Assembly: GCA_029884455.1 (NCBI GenBank)
Contig: JAOUHU010000001.1
Coordinates: 62,001 to 126,000 of the forward strand
Source of the DNA: Gammaproteobacteria bacterium
GTDB lineage: Bacteria > Pseudomonadota > Gammaproteobacteria > Steroidobacterales > Woeseiaceae
Reading direction: 5' to 3'
Length of the DNA stretch: 64,000 nucleotides
How positions within the stretch are numbered: the stretch's first letter is position 1; every line of letters begins with the position of its first letter. Below, one piece after another: positions 52,006-63,573 of the stretch. The notes below the pieces were generated by a model. That model searched no databases, was not told where the DNA came from, and saw only the letters and a list, made by a program, of their open reading frames with translations. Both the position numbers and the translations under genes were made by a program.

Positions 52006-52962
52006 GTGGATCTACCGTTTTACAGAGAGTATGACCTGCCATGGACGGCTGACTCGAGCCAGGAGCGCAAGTTTCAGCGCCTGCTCGGTGGCATATTTCT
52101 CGGCACGCTCGTTCTCGGACTGGTGTGGCCATTTATCCCGACGCGAGAGCCCGATCCTTATGAGATCGAGGAGATCCCGCCGCGTATTGCGCAGTTGCTG
52201 CTCGAGGACAAGCCGCTGCCACCGCCACCGCCACCGGTGGTCGAAGAAGAACCCGAGCCGGAAGTTCCCGAACCCGAACAGGTCGTTGAGCAGCAAACTG
52301 AGCCGGAGCCAGAAATTGTTCCCGAGCCCGAGCCCGAGCCGGAGCCAGACCTTACGGAGGTAGCGCGCGAACAGGCACAGGCAGCCTTCATGCCGTTTGC
52401 CGAGGATCTTGCGGACCTGGTTGACAAGGATCTGCTCGACGCTGTGGATGACCGCGATCTGACCGCATCCGTCGGTGAGGCTGCACGCAGTGAGCGATCG
52501 ATGATTACGTCGAAAGTGGGTACCGCATCAGCGGGTATCAACACGGCGAGCCTTAGCCGCAATACGGGCGGCTCCGGTATCGCGGGGCGCAGTACCACAC
52601 AGGTCGCGAGCCCGGTCGCCGGCCTGAGCGACAATGCTGGCGGTGCACAACGCACCGGTACAAGTGGCAAGGCGTCGCGGTCGCGCGAGGAGATCGAGCT
52701 GATCTTCGACAAGAACAAGGGTGCCATTTTCTCGCTCTACAACAGGGCACTTCGCGAGGATCCGTCGCTGGAGGGCAAGATTGTATTGCGCCTGACCATT
52801 GCGCCGAACGGGGCGGTGACATTTTGCGAGGTTGTATCGAGCGAACTCGGCGACCCGGACCTGGAGCAAAAACTCGTGGCCCGGGTTCTGATGTTCAAGT
52901 TCGAAGCAAAAGACGTAGAACCGATCACAACTACCAAGCCGATCGATTTCTTCCCGGCCTGA
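52006..52962 (+). CDS. AgmX/PglI- and TonB-like energy transducer
   Basis: This 318-residue protein starts at a GTG with AGGGAG upstream. An N-terminal helix (about residues 30-47, LGGIFLGTLVLGLVWPF) anchors it, followed by a Pro/Glu-rich spacer (PPPPPP, EPEPEPEP) as in TonB, a middle region, and a C-terminal ~95-residue AgmX/PglI-type domain (GKIVLRLTIAPNGAVTFCEV). It probably crosses the periplasm and transmits motion from the ExbB/ExbD motor to the TPR scaffold. Myxococcus uses an AgmX-domain protein in the gliding complex. It closes the cluster. Confidence 0.87.
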   Translation: MDLPFYREYDLPWTADSSQERKFQRLLGGIFLGTLVLGLVWPFIPTREPDPYEIEEIPPRIAQLLLEDKPLPPPPPPVVEEEPEPEVPEPEQVVEQQTEPEPEIVPEPEPEPEPDLTEVAREQAQAAFMPFAEDLADLVDKDLLDAVDDRDLTASVGEAARSERSMITSKVGTASAGINTASLSRNTGGSGIAGRSTTQVASPVAGLSDNAGGAQRTGTSGKASRSREEIELIFDKNKGAIFSLYNRALREDPSLEGKIVLRLTIAPNGAVTFCEVVSSELGDPDLEQKLVARVLMFKFEAKDVEPITTTKPIDFFPA

Positions 52963-52972
52963 TAACCCGCCG

Positions 52973-53191
52973 CTACTTGCGGCATAGTTCATACCGTTTG
53001 TCCCTGAGGGTACGCAGGCGAGCCTCATAGCGAATCCCCTGGGCGGCCGAATAGCCGTTACGCATGCGGGCTTCAATCTCGCGTATCTTTTGCTTGACCG
53101 CTTCGCAAGCGGCCTTATCAGTCCTGCCGCCGGCATCCGCTGTGGACAAGCACAGGATCACAAACAGCAACGTCCATGCATTCAATTTCAC
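52973..53191 (-). CDS. Small secreted protein
   Basis: This 72-residue protein has a signal peptide (MKLNAWTLLFVILCLSTADAG) and a short mature part with two Cys, one in KAACEAVKQKI and one in ELCRK at the end, which could form a disulfide. Function unknown. It is convergent with the AgmX-like gene, with 10 bases between the stops. The frame, start and codon use look normal. Confidence 0.65.
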   Translation of the reverse strand: MKLNAWTLLFVILCLSTADAGGRTDKAACEAVKQKIREIEARMRNGYSAAQGIRYEARLRTLRDKRYELCRK

Positions 53192-53285
53192 GGCGTAAAC
53201 CTCCTTGTCAGTGTTTTATACTGCGGCTGTGGAGCGGGTGCTCGCACCCAATCTCTAAAAAACAACGGGAAACTGGAACAGGTTG

Positions 53286-53816
53286 ATGTATGCACTTGCC
53301 GATAGGCAGCCTTTGGCGGGCGACAGCCGCCGGGCGCAGGGGTTTGCGCCGATTGCGCGCGAGAACGCACGCATACTGATTCTCGGCAGCCTGCCCGGGC
53401 AGCGCTCGATCGCAGCGCAACAGTACTACGCGCATCCGCAGAATGCCTTCTGGAAGATCATGGCTGAGCTGCTGGGAGCCGGCGGCTGTTACGAGCAGCG
53501 CTGCGCGACATTGATGGAGTCGCGTATTGCTCTCTGGGATGTGCTGGCGAATTCTTTGCGGCCGGGCAGCGGCGATGCCAACATTCAAATCGCGACGGCC
53601 GTCGCAAACGATTTCGACACGTTTCTGACGCTGCTGCCGGCCCTTGATCGTATCCTGTTCAATGGGAAGAAGGCGGCAGAGGTTTTTGAGCGAAAGGTAT
53701 TGCCAGGGCTGGTGCAGTGCGATATTCGTCGACTGGTGCTGCCTTCGACCAGCCCGGCGTATGCGCTGATGAACTATGCTGAGAAATTGGCACGTTGGCG
53801 AGCTGCTCTCAGCTGA
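53286..53816 (+). CDS. DNA-deoxyinosine / mismatch uracil glycosylase
   Basis: This 176-residue protein belongs to the uracil-DNA glycosylase superfamily of the hypoxanthine-DNA glycosylase type: ILILGSLPGQRS, a YYAHPQNAFWKI block and the C-terminal LPSTSPAYA motif. It removes hypoxanthine or mismatched uracil from DNA. The gene starts at ATG 53286 (a TTG at 53283 is in frame). It is followed 20 bases later by a MAPEG gene. Confidence 0.85.
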   Translation: MYALADRQPLAGDSRRAQGFAPIARENARILILGSLPGQRSIAAQQYYAHPQNAFWKIMAELLGAGGCYEQRCATLMESRIALWDVLANSLRPGSGDANIQIATAVANDFDTFLTLLPALDRILFNGKKAAEVFERKVLPGLVQCDIRRLVLPSTSPAYALMNYAEKLARWRAALS

Positions 53817-53836
53817 TATGCACTGGAATCCATACG

Positions 53837-55722
<1,886 letters not shown>

Positions 55723-55748
55723 GAACGCCGTGCGCCTGGGGAAATCGC

Positions 55749-56543
55749 ATGAGCTCACGATTTGACTCGACAGCCTGGCACAACGCCATGGCCGAATTGC
55801 TGGGTTGTGCAGATGCCAGCGGCTGCTGCCACGCACTCGTTGCGGCCCTCGATCTTGCCGTCAGCAACGACGGGACCTGCCTGATTGCCTTCCGGCCGGA
55901 CGCGCCACCGGCCGTTGTACACCATTCGATGCCACCGGCTGTCGCGCGCCACTATCTTGACCGCTACCTGGCAGGACCCTATTTGCTGGATCCGCTTTAT
56001 CAACTTGCAATTGGCAACAGGCGAGCGACCGCCTGTCGCTTTCGCGATGCGACCCCGGACCGATTTCGATCCAGCCATTATTACCGCCGCTATTACGAAC
56101 GCACGCACCTGCGCGACGAAATGGACTTTTTGCTGCGTGTGACCGATGGCACAGCGCTGGTGCTGGTGGTTGGCAGGCGTCAGAAAATGTTTACACGGGC
56201 GGAACTCAGACGCCTGCAACTGATCGAGAAGCTGCTGTTCGCCGCATTGCGCAATATCTGGCAGCTCTGGGACCGTGGTACGCACCGGCAAAATCGCGAC
56301 GCAAACCTGCACCGCAGGCTGATGCATTGTTTCGAAAACTTTGGTGGAGCCGCACTCACGGACCGCGAGCGGCAGATCACGCAGCTGCTGCTGCGCGGGC
56401 ATTCGGCGAAGTCGGTTGCGCGCGAGTTGCGCATTGCGCCGGGCACCGTGATGGTGCACAAGCGAAATTTATTCGCGAAACTTGGAATCACCACGCAGTA
56501 CGAATTATTTTCTCGTCTAATCAAAGACTTAGAGAACTCCTGA
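55749..56543 (+). CDS. LuxR-type transcription regulator
   Basis: This 264-residue protein has an N-terminal ~190-residue sensor region without a recognisable acyl-homoserine lactone signature, and a C-terminal helix-turn-helix of LuxR type: [39 protein letters not shown] and AKLGI. It should bind DNA near the genes it controls. Its position between a desaturase and the leucine/acyl-CoA genes suggests control of lipid metabolism, but this is inference. Confidence 0.82.
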   Translation: MSSRFDSTAWHNAMAELLGCADASGCCHALVAALDLAVSNDGTCLIAFRPDAPPAVVHHSMPPAVARHYLDRYLAGPYLLDPLYQLAIGNRRATACRFRDATPDRFRSSHYYRRYYERTHLRDEMDFLLRVTDGTALVLVVGRRQKMFTRAELRRLQLIEKLLFAALRNIWQLWDRGTHRQNRDANLHRRLMHCFENFGGAALTDRERQITQLLLRGHSAKSVARELRIAPGTVMVHKRNLFAKLGITTQYELFSRLIKDLENS

Positions 56544-56631
56544 GCGAGCCCGACAGGCTACCAGTATTGCGGTATTTGCGGCTGCCGCGCAGTCTTCGAG
56601 AATGCATTCTGGGCAAGCAGCGGGACTCGAA

Positions 56632-57783
56632 ATGTTTGACTTCGATTTTGGACTCGGCGAGGACCTGGACCTGTTGCGCGAAACTGTCGCAGCGTTTGCC
56701 GCTGAGCGCATCGCGCCGCGCGCCGCCAGTATCGACGCCAGCAATCAGTTTCCGCGCGACCTGTGGCCGGAACTCGGCGAGCTTGGCGTGCTCGGCATCA
56801 CGGTCGAGAGCGAATACGGTGGCTCGGCACTGGGGTACCTGGCACATGTCGTCGCCATGGAGGAGATCAGCCGTGCATCCGCCGCCGTCGGGCTGTCGTA
56901 TGGCGCGCATTCGAACTTATGCATTAACCAGATACGGCGCTGGGGCAACGATGCGCAGAAACAGCGCTATTTGCCACGGCTGGTCTCTGGCGAGCACCTC
57001 GGTGCTCTGGCCATGAGCGAGGCCGGCGCAGGTTCCGACGTGATGGGTATGCGAACTTCGGCCCGACGCGAGGGCGACCACTATGTGCTGAATGGCAGCA
57101 AGATGTGGATTACGAATGCACCGGAGGCAGACGTCATTCTCATTTACGCGCTGACTGACGCGCAGTCGCGTAGCCTCAGTGCATTTGTCGTCGAGCGCGG
57201 CACTGCGGGCCTGTCTACTGCGCAGAAACTCGACAAGTTCGGCATGCGCGGATCGGACACGAGCGAAGTATTGCTGCAGGAGTGCCGTGTGCCGGCGGAA
57301 AACCTGTTAGCGAGCGAGGGCAAGGGTGCCGCAATCCTGATGAGCGGTCTCGACTACGAACGCGTCGTACTGGCCGGCGGCCCGCTCGGCATCATGCGCG
57401 CCTGCATGGACCTGGTCATGCCCTATTTGCACGACCGCAAGCAATTTGGCCAGCCGATCGGTGAATTTCAACTCATGCAGGGCAAAATCGCCGATATGTA
57501 TACCGCGATGAACAGTTGCCGTGCCTACGTGTATGCGGTAGCCAGGGCTTGTGACCGGGAACAAACTACCCGCTTTGATGCTGCAGGCTGTATTCTGGTC
57601 GCCGCCGAAAAAGCGACCTGGATGGCGAGCGAGTCGATCCAGGCGCTGGGAGGTAATGGCTACACGAATGAATTTCCTGCCGGGCGTCTGCTGCGTGATG
57701 CGAAGTTATACGAGATTGGAGCTGGCACCAGCGAAATTCGGCGAATGTTAATCGGGCGCGAGTTATTCAATGCCACGAATTGA
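56632..57783 (+). CDS. liuA: Isovaleryl-CoA dehydrogenase
   Basis: This 383-residue acyl-CoA dehydrogenase oxidises isovaleryl-CoA to 3-methylcrotonyl-CoA in leucine breakdown, passing electrons to ETF. Features: [17 protein letters not shown] (FAD contacts), [10 protein letters not shown] and the catalytic Glu in [15 protein letters not shown], a form specific to the isovaleryl branch. ATG 56632 was chosen; a start at 56602 would add 10 residues. The next gene, encoding the carboxylase beta subunit, overlaps its end by 14 bases. Confidence 0.92.
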   Translation: MFDFDFGLGEDLDLLRETVAAFAAERIAPRAASIDASNQFPRDLWPELGELGVLGITVESEYGGSALGYLAHVVAMEEISRASAAVGLSYGAHSNLCINQIRRWGNDAQKQRYLPRLVSGEHLGALAMSEAGAGSDVMGMRTSARREGDHYVLNGSKMWITNAPEADVILIYALTDAQSRSLSAFVVERGTAGLSTAQKLDKFGMRGSDTSEVLLQECRVPAENLLASEGKGAAILMSGLDYERVVLAGGPLGIMRACMDLVMPYLHDRKQFGQPIGEFQLMQGKIADMYTAMNSCRAYVYAVARACDREQTTRFDAAGCILVAAEKATWMASESIQALGGNGYTNEFPAGRLLRDAKLYEIGAGTSEIRRMLIGRELFNATN

Positions 57784-59380
57784 AAGCAAGATTGATCGCG
57801 AGTCGGAGGAATTCGCGAACAACAGGGCAGCAAACGAAGAGTTGGCCGCTACTTTGCGTGAGCTCAGTGCGCAAATCCATACTGGCGGCTCTGCGCAATC
57901 CCGCGAACGCCACCTGTCGCGTGGCAAGTTATTGCCACGCGACCGCATTGATGCACTTATTGACGATGATGCTGATTTTCTTGAGATCGGCCTGCTGGCT
58001 GCACACAAGGTTTACGAGGATGAGGTGCCGGCGGCCGGCATTATCACCGGCATCGGCCGAATTCATGGCAATGAGTGCATGATCATCGCCAATGACGCGA
58101 CCGTCAAAGGCGGTACTTACTACCCGTTGACAGTCAAGAAACACCTGCGCGCCCAGGAGATTGCAGAGCAGAATCATTTACCCTGTATCTACCTGGTCGA
58201 TTCGGGTGGTGCGTTTCTGCCACGCCAGGACGAAGTATTTCCGGATCGCGATCATTTTGGTCGAATTTTCTATAACCAGGCCCGCATGTCGGCGCAGGGA
58301 ATTCCGCAGCTCGCGGCAGTACTCGGCTCTTGCACGGCAGGTGGCGCTTACGTACCGGCAATGTGCGACGAGGCAATTATCGTACGCAATCAGGGTACGA
58401 TATTTCTCGGCGGGCCGCCGCTGGTGAAAGCAGCGACCGGCGAGGTCGTGGATGCGGAGACGCTTGGCGGTGGCAGCGTGCATTCGCGCACCTCCGGGGT
58501 CACGGATCACCTGGCGGACAATGATAGCCATGCACTCGAAATCGCGCGCTCGATTGTCGCCAATTTCAATATCCAGAAGCCCGTCAGCGTGAAACTGCGC
58601 ACGCCGATCGAACCCGCGTATCCGGCCGAGGAAATCTATGGTGTTGTGTCGCGTGAATATCGATTTCCCTACGACGTTCGCGAGGTTATAGCGCGCATCG
58701 TTGATGGTTCGGAATTCCAGGAGTTCAAGAAACTTTATGGTTCGACCCTGGTGTGCGGTTACGCGCACATCAGCGGTTGTCCGATTGGCATTATTGCCAA
58801 CAACGGCATCCTGTTTATGGAGTCGGCACAGAAAGGCGCACATTTCGTGCAGCTCTGCAATCGCCGCGGCATTCCGATTTTGTTCCTGCAAAATATCACC
58901 GGGTTTATGGTTGGCAAACGTGTTGAACACGCCGGAATTGCGAAAGAGGGCGCGAAAATGGTCAATGCCGTGGCGACAGCTACGGTACCAAAGTTCACCG
59001 TAATTATCGGCGGTTCTTTCGGCGCCGGAAATTATGCGATGTGTGGCCGCGCATACGGTCCGCGCATGTTGTGGATGTGGCCGAATGCGCGGATTTCCGT
59101 CATGGGCGGCGAGCAGGCTGCGTTGGTGTTGTCGACGGTAAAACGCGATGGCCTGCAGGCCCGTGGTGAAGAATGGCCGGAGACAGCGCAATCGGATTTC
59201 GAGAACGAGATTCGCGGTCAATATGAGGCGCAGGGAAACCCGTATTACGCCAGTGCCCGTCTTTGGGATGACGGCGTTATTGACCCCGTTGACACGCGCC
59301 GCATACTCACCCTGGCTCTTGCGGCAGCAATGAATCGGCCGCGTGACGCAGAACAACCCTTCGGTATCTTTCGCATGTAG
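57770..59380 (+). CDS. liuB: 3-Methylcrotonyl-CoA carboxylase, beta (carboxyltransferase) subunit
   Basis: This 536-residue carboxyltransferase transfers a carboxyl group from biotin to methylcrotonyl-CoA. Two crotonase-like halves are seen, with [18 protein letters not shown] and [17 protein letters not shown] in the first and [21 protein letters not shown] in the second. The biotin-carrying alpha subunit and the hydratase and lyase (liuD, liuC, liuE) are not next to it in the window, although the operon continues with other CoA enzymes. The start overlaps the dehydrogenase gene. Confidence 0.94.
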   Translation: MPRIESKIDRESEEFANNRAANEELAATLRELSAQIHTGGSAQSRERHLSRGKLLPRDRIDALIDDDADFLEIGLLAAHKVYEDEVPAAGIITGIGRIHGNECMIIANDATVKGGTYYPLTVKKHLRAQEIAEQNHLPCIYLVDSGGAFLPRQDEVFPDRDHFGRIFYNQARMSAQGIPQLAAVLGSCTAGGAYVPAMCDEAIIVRNQGTIFLGGPPLVKAATGEVVDAETLGGGSVHSRTSGVTDHLADNDSHALEIARSIVANFNIQKPVSVKLRTPIEPAYPAEEIYGVVSREYRFPYDVREVIARIVDGSEFQEFKKLYGSTLVCGYAHISGCPIGIIANNGILFMESAQKGAHFVQLCNRRGIPILFLQNITGFMVGKRVEHAGIAKEGAKMVNAVATATVPKFTVIIGGSFGAGNYAMCGRAYGPRMLWMWPNARISVMGGEQAALVLSTVKRDGLQARGEEWPETAQSDFENEIRGQYEAQGNPYYASARLWDDGVIDPVDTRRILTLALAAAMNRPRDAEQPFGIFRM

Positions 59381-59414
59381 TCGACGCAACTGCGTGCTGC
59401 GGTATCATAGGCCG

Positions 59415-60251
59415 ATGGCACATCTCAAAGGCAAGACCCTGTTCATCACCGGCGCCAGCCGTGGCATCGGCCTGGCGATTGCGCTGCGTGCCGCCCGTGA
59501 CGGCGCGAATATCGTGATCGCCGCAAAAACGGCGCATACCCATGCCAAGCTGCCGGGCACTATTTATTCCGCGGCCGAGGATGTCGAGGCGGCGGGCGGC
59601 AAGGCGTTGCCGCTGGTGTGTGATATTCGCGATGATCAGGCCGTTGCGAAAGCAGTCGCCAAAGCCGCTGAACATTTCGGTGGCATCGACATCGTGATCA
59701 ACAATGCAAGCGCGATTGCGCTGCTCGGGACAGAAGCGATTTCGATGTCACGATTCGATCTCATGCACCAGGTCAATGCGCGTGGCACATTCCTGGTATC
59801 AAAAACGTGTTTGCCGTGGTTGATGCGAGCGAAGAATCCACACATCCTGGTGCTGTCTCCGCCTCTGAATATGCAGGAGAAGTGGTTTGCCCCGCATGTC
59901 GCCTACTCCATGGCGAAGTTTGGTATGAGTATGTGCGTGCTGGGTATGGCGGGTGAGTTTCGCGAGCACGGCATTGCCGTGAACGCTTTGTGGCCGCGGA
60001 CGACGATCGCGACCTCGGCCGTTATGATGCTTGGTGGCAAAGAATTAATGCTGCGTTCGCGCAAGCCCGAGATTATGGCGGACGCTGCGCACGCGATTCT
60101 CTGCAAGGCGAGCCGCGAATTTTCGGGCAACTTCTGTATTGATGATGAAGTCATCGAGCGCGAAGGCGTTGCCGATCTGAGTCGATATGCAGTCAATCCG
60201 GATCTGCCGCTGGCGCCGGACTTTTTCGTCGAGCCCAAGGGCGCTCAATGA
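59415..60251 (+). CDS. Short-chain dehydrogenase/reductase (HSDL2-like)
   Basis: This 278-residue enzyme shows the Rossmann motif TGASRGIG, NNAS, and the catalytic YSMAK tetrad region. The blocks NIVIAAKT, HTHAKLPGTIYSAAEDVE and ALWPRTTIATSAV resemble the hydroxysteroid dehydrogenase-like 2 group, which acts on acyl chains. The start ATG 59415 gives a proper N-terminus (MAHLKGKTLFITGAS); the frame extends upstream into the liuB end. The substrate cannot be told. The gene lies in the CoA cluster. Confidence 0.85.
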   Translation: MAHLKGKTLFITGASRGIGLAIALRAARDGANIVIAAKTAHTHAKLPGTIYSAAEDVEAAGGKALPLVCDIRDDQAVAKAVAKAAEHFGGIDIVINNASAIALLGTEAISMSRFDLMHQVNARGTFLVSKTCLPWLMRAKNPHILVLSPPLNMQEKWFAPHVAYSMAKFGMSMCVLGMAGEFREHGIAVNALWPRTTIATSAVMMLGGKELMLRSRKPEIMADAAHAILCKASREFSGNFCIDDEVIEREGVADLSRYAVNPDLPLAPDFFVEPKGAQ

Positions 60252-60302
60252 AGGGCGTTTAAATCAAGCCTGAGACGCCAAATTCCCTTATTATTCCGCG
60301 AA

Positions 60303-60319
60303 TGCCCGGTTGCCGGGCA
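60303..60319 (+). terminator. Perfect 7-bp hairpin between SDR and MaoC genes
   Basis: TGCCCGG and CCGGGCA flank a TTG loop, followed by CTTTGG. The trailing T-run is too short for a certain terminator, so it may be a weak terminator or an mRNA hairpin. It lies in a 96-base gap. Confidence 0.4.
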
Positions 60320-60347
60320 CTTTGGACAGCATGCGCCTGAGCTAGCG

Positions 60348-61205
60348 ATGACACTGAACTACGACAAGCTGGTAGCGACCCGGATCAACGATATTGTGCG
60401 CGTTTACGGCGACGTTGAGTCAATGCTGTATGCGCAGAGCGTTGGCTTCGGTCGCGATCCGATCGATCGCAAGGAACTACCCTACGTCTATGAGCAGGGC
60501 CGGCTGCTGAAGACCGTCCCGACCATGGCCAGCGCTATCGTGCCCGACATGTTTCCGCCAGGCCTGGGTTGGGACTACAGCCAGGTACTGCACGTAGAAC
60601 AGCGGCTAACTCTGTATCGACCATTGCCGCCAGCGGGCGAGTTGCGGCTTGACAAGCGCGTGGTTGATGTTTTTGACCTCGGTGCCAAGCGCGGTGCGCT
60701 GTTCCTGTTTGAAGTGGAGGGACGACTGGCAAAGGATGGCACAGTGCTGTTTACGGTCGGCGCAAGTGTGATGGCTCGTGGTGATGGTGGTTTCGGCGGT
60801 GTCGCAGGTACCGGCCCATCGCCGCACCGCCCGCCGCGGCGCGACCCGGACCTGAGTTACGACTCACCGACGCGCGCCGACCAGGCTCTGTTATTCCGGC
60901 TTAATGGTGACCGAAATCCGCTGCATGCGGATCCTGATGCGGCAACCGCCGCCGGCTTCCCAATCCCGATATTGCATGGTCTTTGCAGCTACGGAATTGC
61001 CTGCCGCGCGATATTGCGCACGATCTGCGACTATGACCACACGCTGATCGAAGCTTTCGACGCGCGTTTTTCACTGCCGGTCCTGCCGGGTGACACGATC
61101 ACGACCGACATGTGGCAGGACGGAAATATTGTTTCGTTCCAGTGTTCCGTGAAGGAACGCAATGTCGTGGTCCTGCGCAACGGCAAGTGCACACTGAAAA
61201 CATAA
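60348..61205 (+). CDS. MaoC-family enoyl-CoA hydratase
   Basis: This 285-residue protein has a two-hotdog layout typical of eukaryotic-type 2-enoyl-CoA hydratase 2, with the active site motif RLNGDRNPLHADPDAATAAG (Asp/His hydratase dyad) and the following IPILHGLCS. It hydrates trans-2-enoyl-CoA to (R)-3-hydroxyacyl-CoA. The first hotdog half has lost the motif, as is usual. It ends 15 bases before the crotonase gene. Confidence 0.88.
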   Translation: MTLNYDKLVATRINDIVRVYGDVESMLYAQSVGFGRDPIDRKELPYVYEQGRLLKTVPTMASAIVPDMFPPGLGWDYSQVLHVEQRLTLYRPLPPAGELRLDKRVVDVFDLGAKRGALFLFEVEGRLAKDGTVLFTVGASVMARGDGGFGGVAGTGPSPHRPPRRDPDLSYDSPTRADQALLFRLNGDRNPLHADPDAATAAGFPIPILHGLCSYGIACRAILRTICDYDHTLIEAFDARFSLPVLPGDTITTDMWQDGNIVSFQCSVKERNVVVLRNGKCTLKT

Positions 61206-61220
61206 TGCTGGCATGCCTCA

Positions 61221-62021
61221 ATGTCTGATAGCGTCATGGTTACTCGCGATGGGCCGATCGCGATTGTCACCCTGAACCGGCCGGAAAAGCACAACGCGGT
61301 CGATCTGCAGATGTTCTCAGACCTGGCCGCAACGGGCGTCAGCCTCGATCGTGACGCTTCGGTGCGCGTGATTATCCTCGAAGGGGCGGGGCCAAGTTTT
61401 TGCGCCGGGGTCGATATCGGAATCCTGCGGGGGCAGGGCGACGGGATTGACGCTTCGAAAATGGCTCCTGGCACCGGGACGCCTGCGAATTTTTTTCAAC
61501 ATGCTGCCTACATCTGGCGCGAAGTGCGTGTGCCGGTCATCTGTGCCATGCACGGCTCGGTTTTCGGTGCCGGCTTGCAAATCGCCGCGGCTGCGGATAT
61601 CCGCTATGCAAGGCCGGACTGCCGCCTGTCAATTATGGAAATCCGGTGGGGAATTATCCCGGATATGGCGATCAGCCAGACCCTGATCGGCCAGGTAGCC
61701 CCCGACCGGATCAAAGAACTTGCCATGACCGGCCGAATAATCAGCGGCGAGGAGGCGTTCACGCTGGGTCTGGTCACGGCGCTGACGGCCGATCCGGCGG
61801 CGGCGGCCAGGCAGGCCGCGGAGCAGATAGCCGACCGCTCGCCAGACGCGATTCGCGCGATCAAGAGGCTAATCGATAATTCGACTCAGCTATCGGTCGC
61901 TGATGCGCTGCAAATGGAGGCGCAACTGCAGCTCGAACTACTGGCGGGCGCCAACCAGTCCGAGGCCGTGCGGGCCAATCTCGAGAAACGGCGCCCCGAA
62001 TTCGTTGATGCGCCGCATTAA
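61221..62021 (+). CDS. Crotonase-family enoyl-CoA hydratase/isomerase
   Basis: This 266-residue protein matches the crotonase fold: NRPEKHNAVD, oxyanion-hole loops FCAGVDIG and GSVFGAGLQ, and a downstream IMEIRWGIIPDM where catalytic Glu or Asp residues sit. It could be the methylglutaconyl-CoA hydratase of the leucine route (liuC) or a general enoyl-CoA hydratase or isomerase; the sequence does not decide. The gene is in line with the MaoC gene. Confidence 0.88.
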   Translation: MSDSVMVTRDGPIAIVTLNRPEKHNAVDLQMFSDLAATGVSLDRDASVRVIILEGAGPSFCAGVDIGILRGQGDGIDASKMAPGTGTPANFFQHAAYIWREVRVPVICAMHGSVFGAGLQIAAAADIRYARPDCRLSIMEIRWGIIPDMAISQTLIGQVAPDRIKELAMTGRIISGEEAFTLGLVTALTADPAAAARQAAEQIADRSPDAIRAIKRLIDNSTQLSVADALQMEAQLQLELLAGANQSEAVRANLEKRRPEFVDAPH

Positions 62022-62122
62022 ATCAAGCCAATTGAACTGTCAGGCAGGCTATACAGTCCAAGCTGCCAAAGCATTTTTTCAGGAACAAAATCGTGTCGAT
62101 GTGTGCTAAAACAGGCATGGCC

Positions 62123-62830
62123 ATGAGTAAACAGCGCAACCTCTTTTTGCAACTGTTTGCGGCCGCTTGCATGTTGTTGGCGGCGGTCTCGATCCATGCG
62201 GCCGATGATTTTCCGGGCGGCAAACCGGATCGTCGCATCATCAAGATGCAGGAAAAGGTCGACTCGCTGTTCGAAAAAGGCGACTACGAACGCGCGTATT
62301 TCATATATCGGGAAGAATTGGTGCCGCTTGGCGACAAGTACGCGCAGTACATGGTGGGTTATATGACCCTGGTCGGAAAAGGCGTGCCGGGCGACTTGAT
62401 TGCCGGGTCGGCATGGTACCGACTTGCCGCTGAGCGTGGCGACCCGGCATTTTTGCAGGCTAGCAACGAGGTCCTGCGTATACTCAGCGACGAGCAACGC
62501 GAGCAGTCGGATCAGCGCTACCTCGAACTTCGGCGCGAATTTAGCGATGTCATGATTGTCGCCAAACTTATCGAGAATGACCTCGACGCGCTGGACAGCC
62601 GTATCGACGTTGCCTCGATTACGCGCGATCTGGTCGGTGCGCAGTATTACAACAAGGATGTCTTGGCGAAGGAAAACGCCGAAGCCGTGGCGCGGGTTGA
62701 GGATCGTTTGCAGTTTCTGATTGAGACTCTTTCAAAACCGGGTTTGCTCGCGGTCGAGGAAATTAATCGGGTTGACCAGATAGAGAGCCGCGCCTACGCC
62801 TTGCTGCAGGCCTACAAGCCGCAGAATTAG
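62123..62830 (+). CDS. Secreted Sel1-like repeat protein
   Basis: This 235-residue protein has a signal peptide (LFLQLFAAACMLLAAVSIHAA) and one or two Sel1/TPR-like helix pairs at about residues 40-95 (YAQYMVGYMTLVGKGVPGD), then a helical tail. Sel1-type proteins act as protein-binding adaptors. Start ATG 62123 was preferred over nearby ATG 62117 and GTG codons upstream. Its 3' end overlaps the convergent TetR gene by 4 bases. No link to the CoA enzymes is apparent. Confidence 0.72.
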   Translation: MSKQRNLFLQLFAAACMLLAAVSIHAADDFPGGKPDRRIIKMQEKVDSLFEKGDYERAYFIYREELVPLGDKYAQYMVGYMTLVGKGVPGDLIAGSAWYRLAAERGDPAFLQASNEVLRILSDEQREQSDQRYLELRREFSDVMIVAKLIENDLDALDSRIDVASITRDLVGAQYYNKDVLAKENAEAVARVEDRLQFLIETLSKPGLLAVEEINRVDQIESRAYALLQAYKPQN

Positions 62831-63420
62831 GCCACAGGTCGCAGCCCGCAGCTCAGAATTTCCGGGAATTCCTGCAGGACGCGGGCGGCGGTTCGTTGAT
62901 CGCCATGAAACCACTTCGGTATCCAGTTGATTGCGCCCATGATGGCATTGCCGGTCATGCGGATGTCGCAGGGCGAAATGCTGCCATCCTCAATTCCTGT
63001 TTTCAGCAAAGCCTCAAAGCGCAGGCTGTGCAGCCGCGAAAATTCCAGTACCTGGTCACGATGCCGGGGCGGCAAAGACGGAATTTCGCTCATGATCGCG
63101 ATCGGGCCGCGATCGCCGAGCATGTATTCGAGGTGATAGCGAATATAAAGACGTACCTGGTCCAAGCCGCTATCGCCGTCCTTGATGGCGCGATCCATCG
63201 CGTCGCGACCGATGTCGGCGGCCCGCAAATAGCATTGATAAACCAGTTCTTCCTTGTTGCGCACGTAGTAATACAGGGCCGCATCGGTAAGCCCGAGTTG
63301 CCGCGCAACGTCCTTCAGGGAGGTGCCGCTGTAGCCCTTCTGGTTAAAGCAATGCGCCGCGGCCTTGAGCAGCCGGTCATGCTGTAGCTGGAACTTGGTT
63401 TCGTCCGGATTGCGCACCAT
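62827..63420 (-). CDS. TetR-family transcription regulator
   Basis: This 197-residue protein has an N-terminal helix-turn-helix, KAAAHCFNQKGYSGTSLKDVA followed by LGLTDAALYYYVRNKEELV, typical of TetR repressors, and a helical ligand-binding domain. It probably responds to an acyl-CoA or fatty acid. I favour the ATG at 63420, because the likely promoter -10 lies at 63464-63469 and transcription would start near 63457, after a possible ATG at 63462. That longer form would have 211 residues. It is divergent from the mutase gene. Confidence 0.88.
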   Translation of the reverse strand: MVRNPDETKFQLQHDRLLKAAAHCFNQKGYSGTSLKDVARQLGLTDAALYYYVRNKEELVYQCYLRAADIGRDAMDRAIKDGDSGLDQVRLYIRYHLEYMLGDRGPIAIMSEIPSLPPRHRDQVLEFSRLHSLRFEALLKTGIEDGSISPCDIRMTGNAIMGAINWIPKWFHGDQRTAARVLQEFPEILSCGLRPVA

Positions 63421-63463
63421 GGTTTCGCCAACCTTGCACTTGTGATTTGCCTCAAACTGCATT

Positions 63464-63483
63464 ATTTTAATCCCGATTAAAAT
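63464..63483. promoter_or_regulatory. 8-bp inverted-repeat operator between tetR and icmF
   Basis: ATTTTAAT and ATTAAAAT are perfect inverted copies with a CCCG spacer, at the AT-rich centre of the divergent region. This is a typical TetR operator format and overlaps the -10 of the regulator's own promoter. TetR could thus repress itself and the mutase gene. Confidence 0.65.
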
Positions 63484-63491
63484 TTTTTCAA
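63464..63491 (-). promoter_or_regulatory. Predicted promoter of the TetR gene
   Basis: On the minus strand TTGAAA (63486-63491) and TAAAAT (63464-63469) are separated by 16 bases, a good sigma-70 match. The operator covers the -10 and part of the spacer, consistent with autorepression. Transcription would start near 63457. Confidence 0.55.
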
Positions 63492-63573
63492 TAGCGAAAC
63501 ATATTGATATTTATAGACTTTCCGCCAAAGACGCGGATCTTTCGGCTGTTTTTCTATCGGAGAAGTGGCGTCG

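Noticed and set aside
58178-59389. A 403-codon minus-strand frame opposite liuB
   Set aside because: liuB is certain; the antisense product has no recognisable motif and is a codon-bias shadow.
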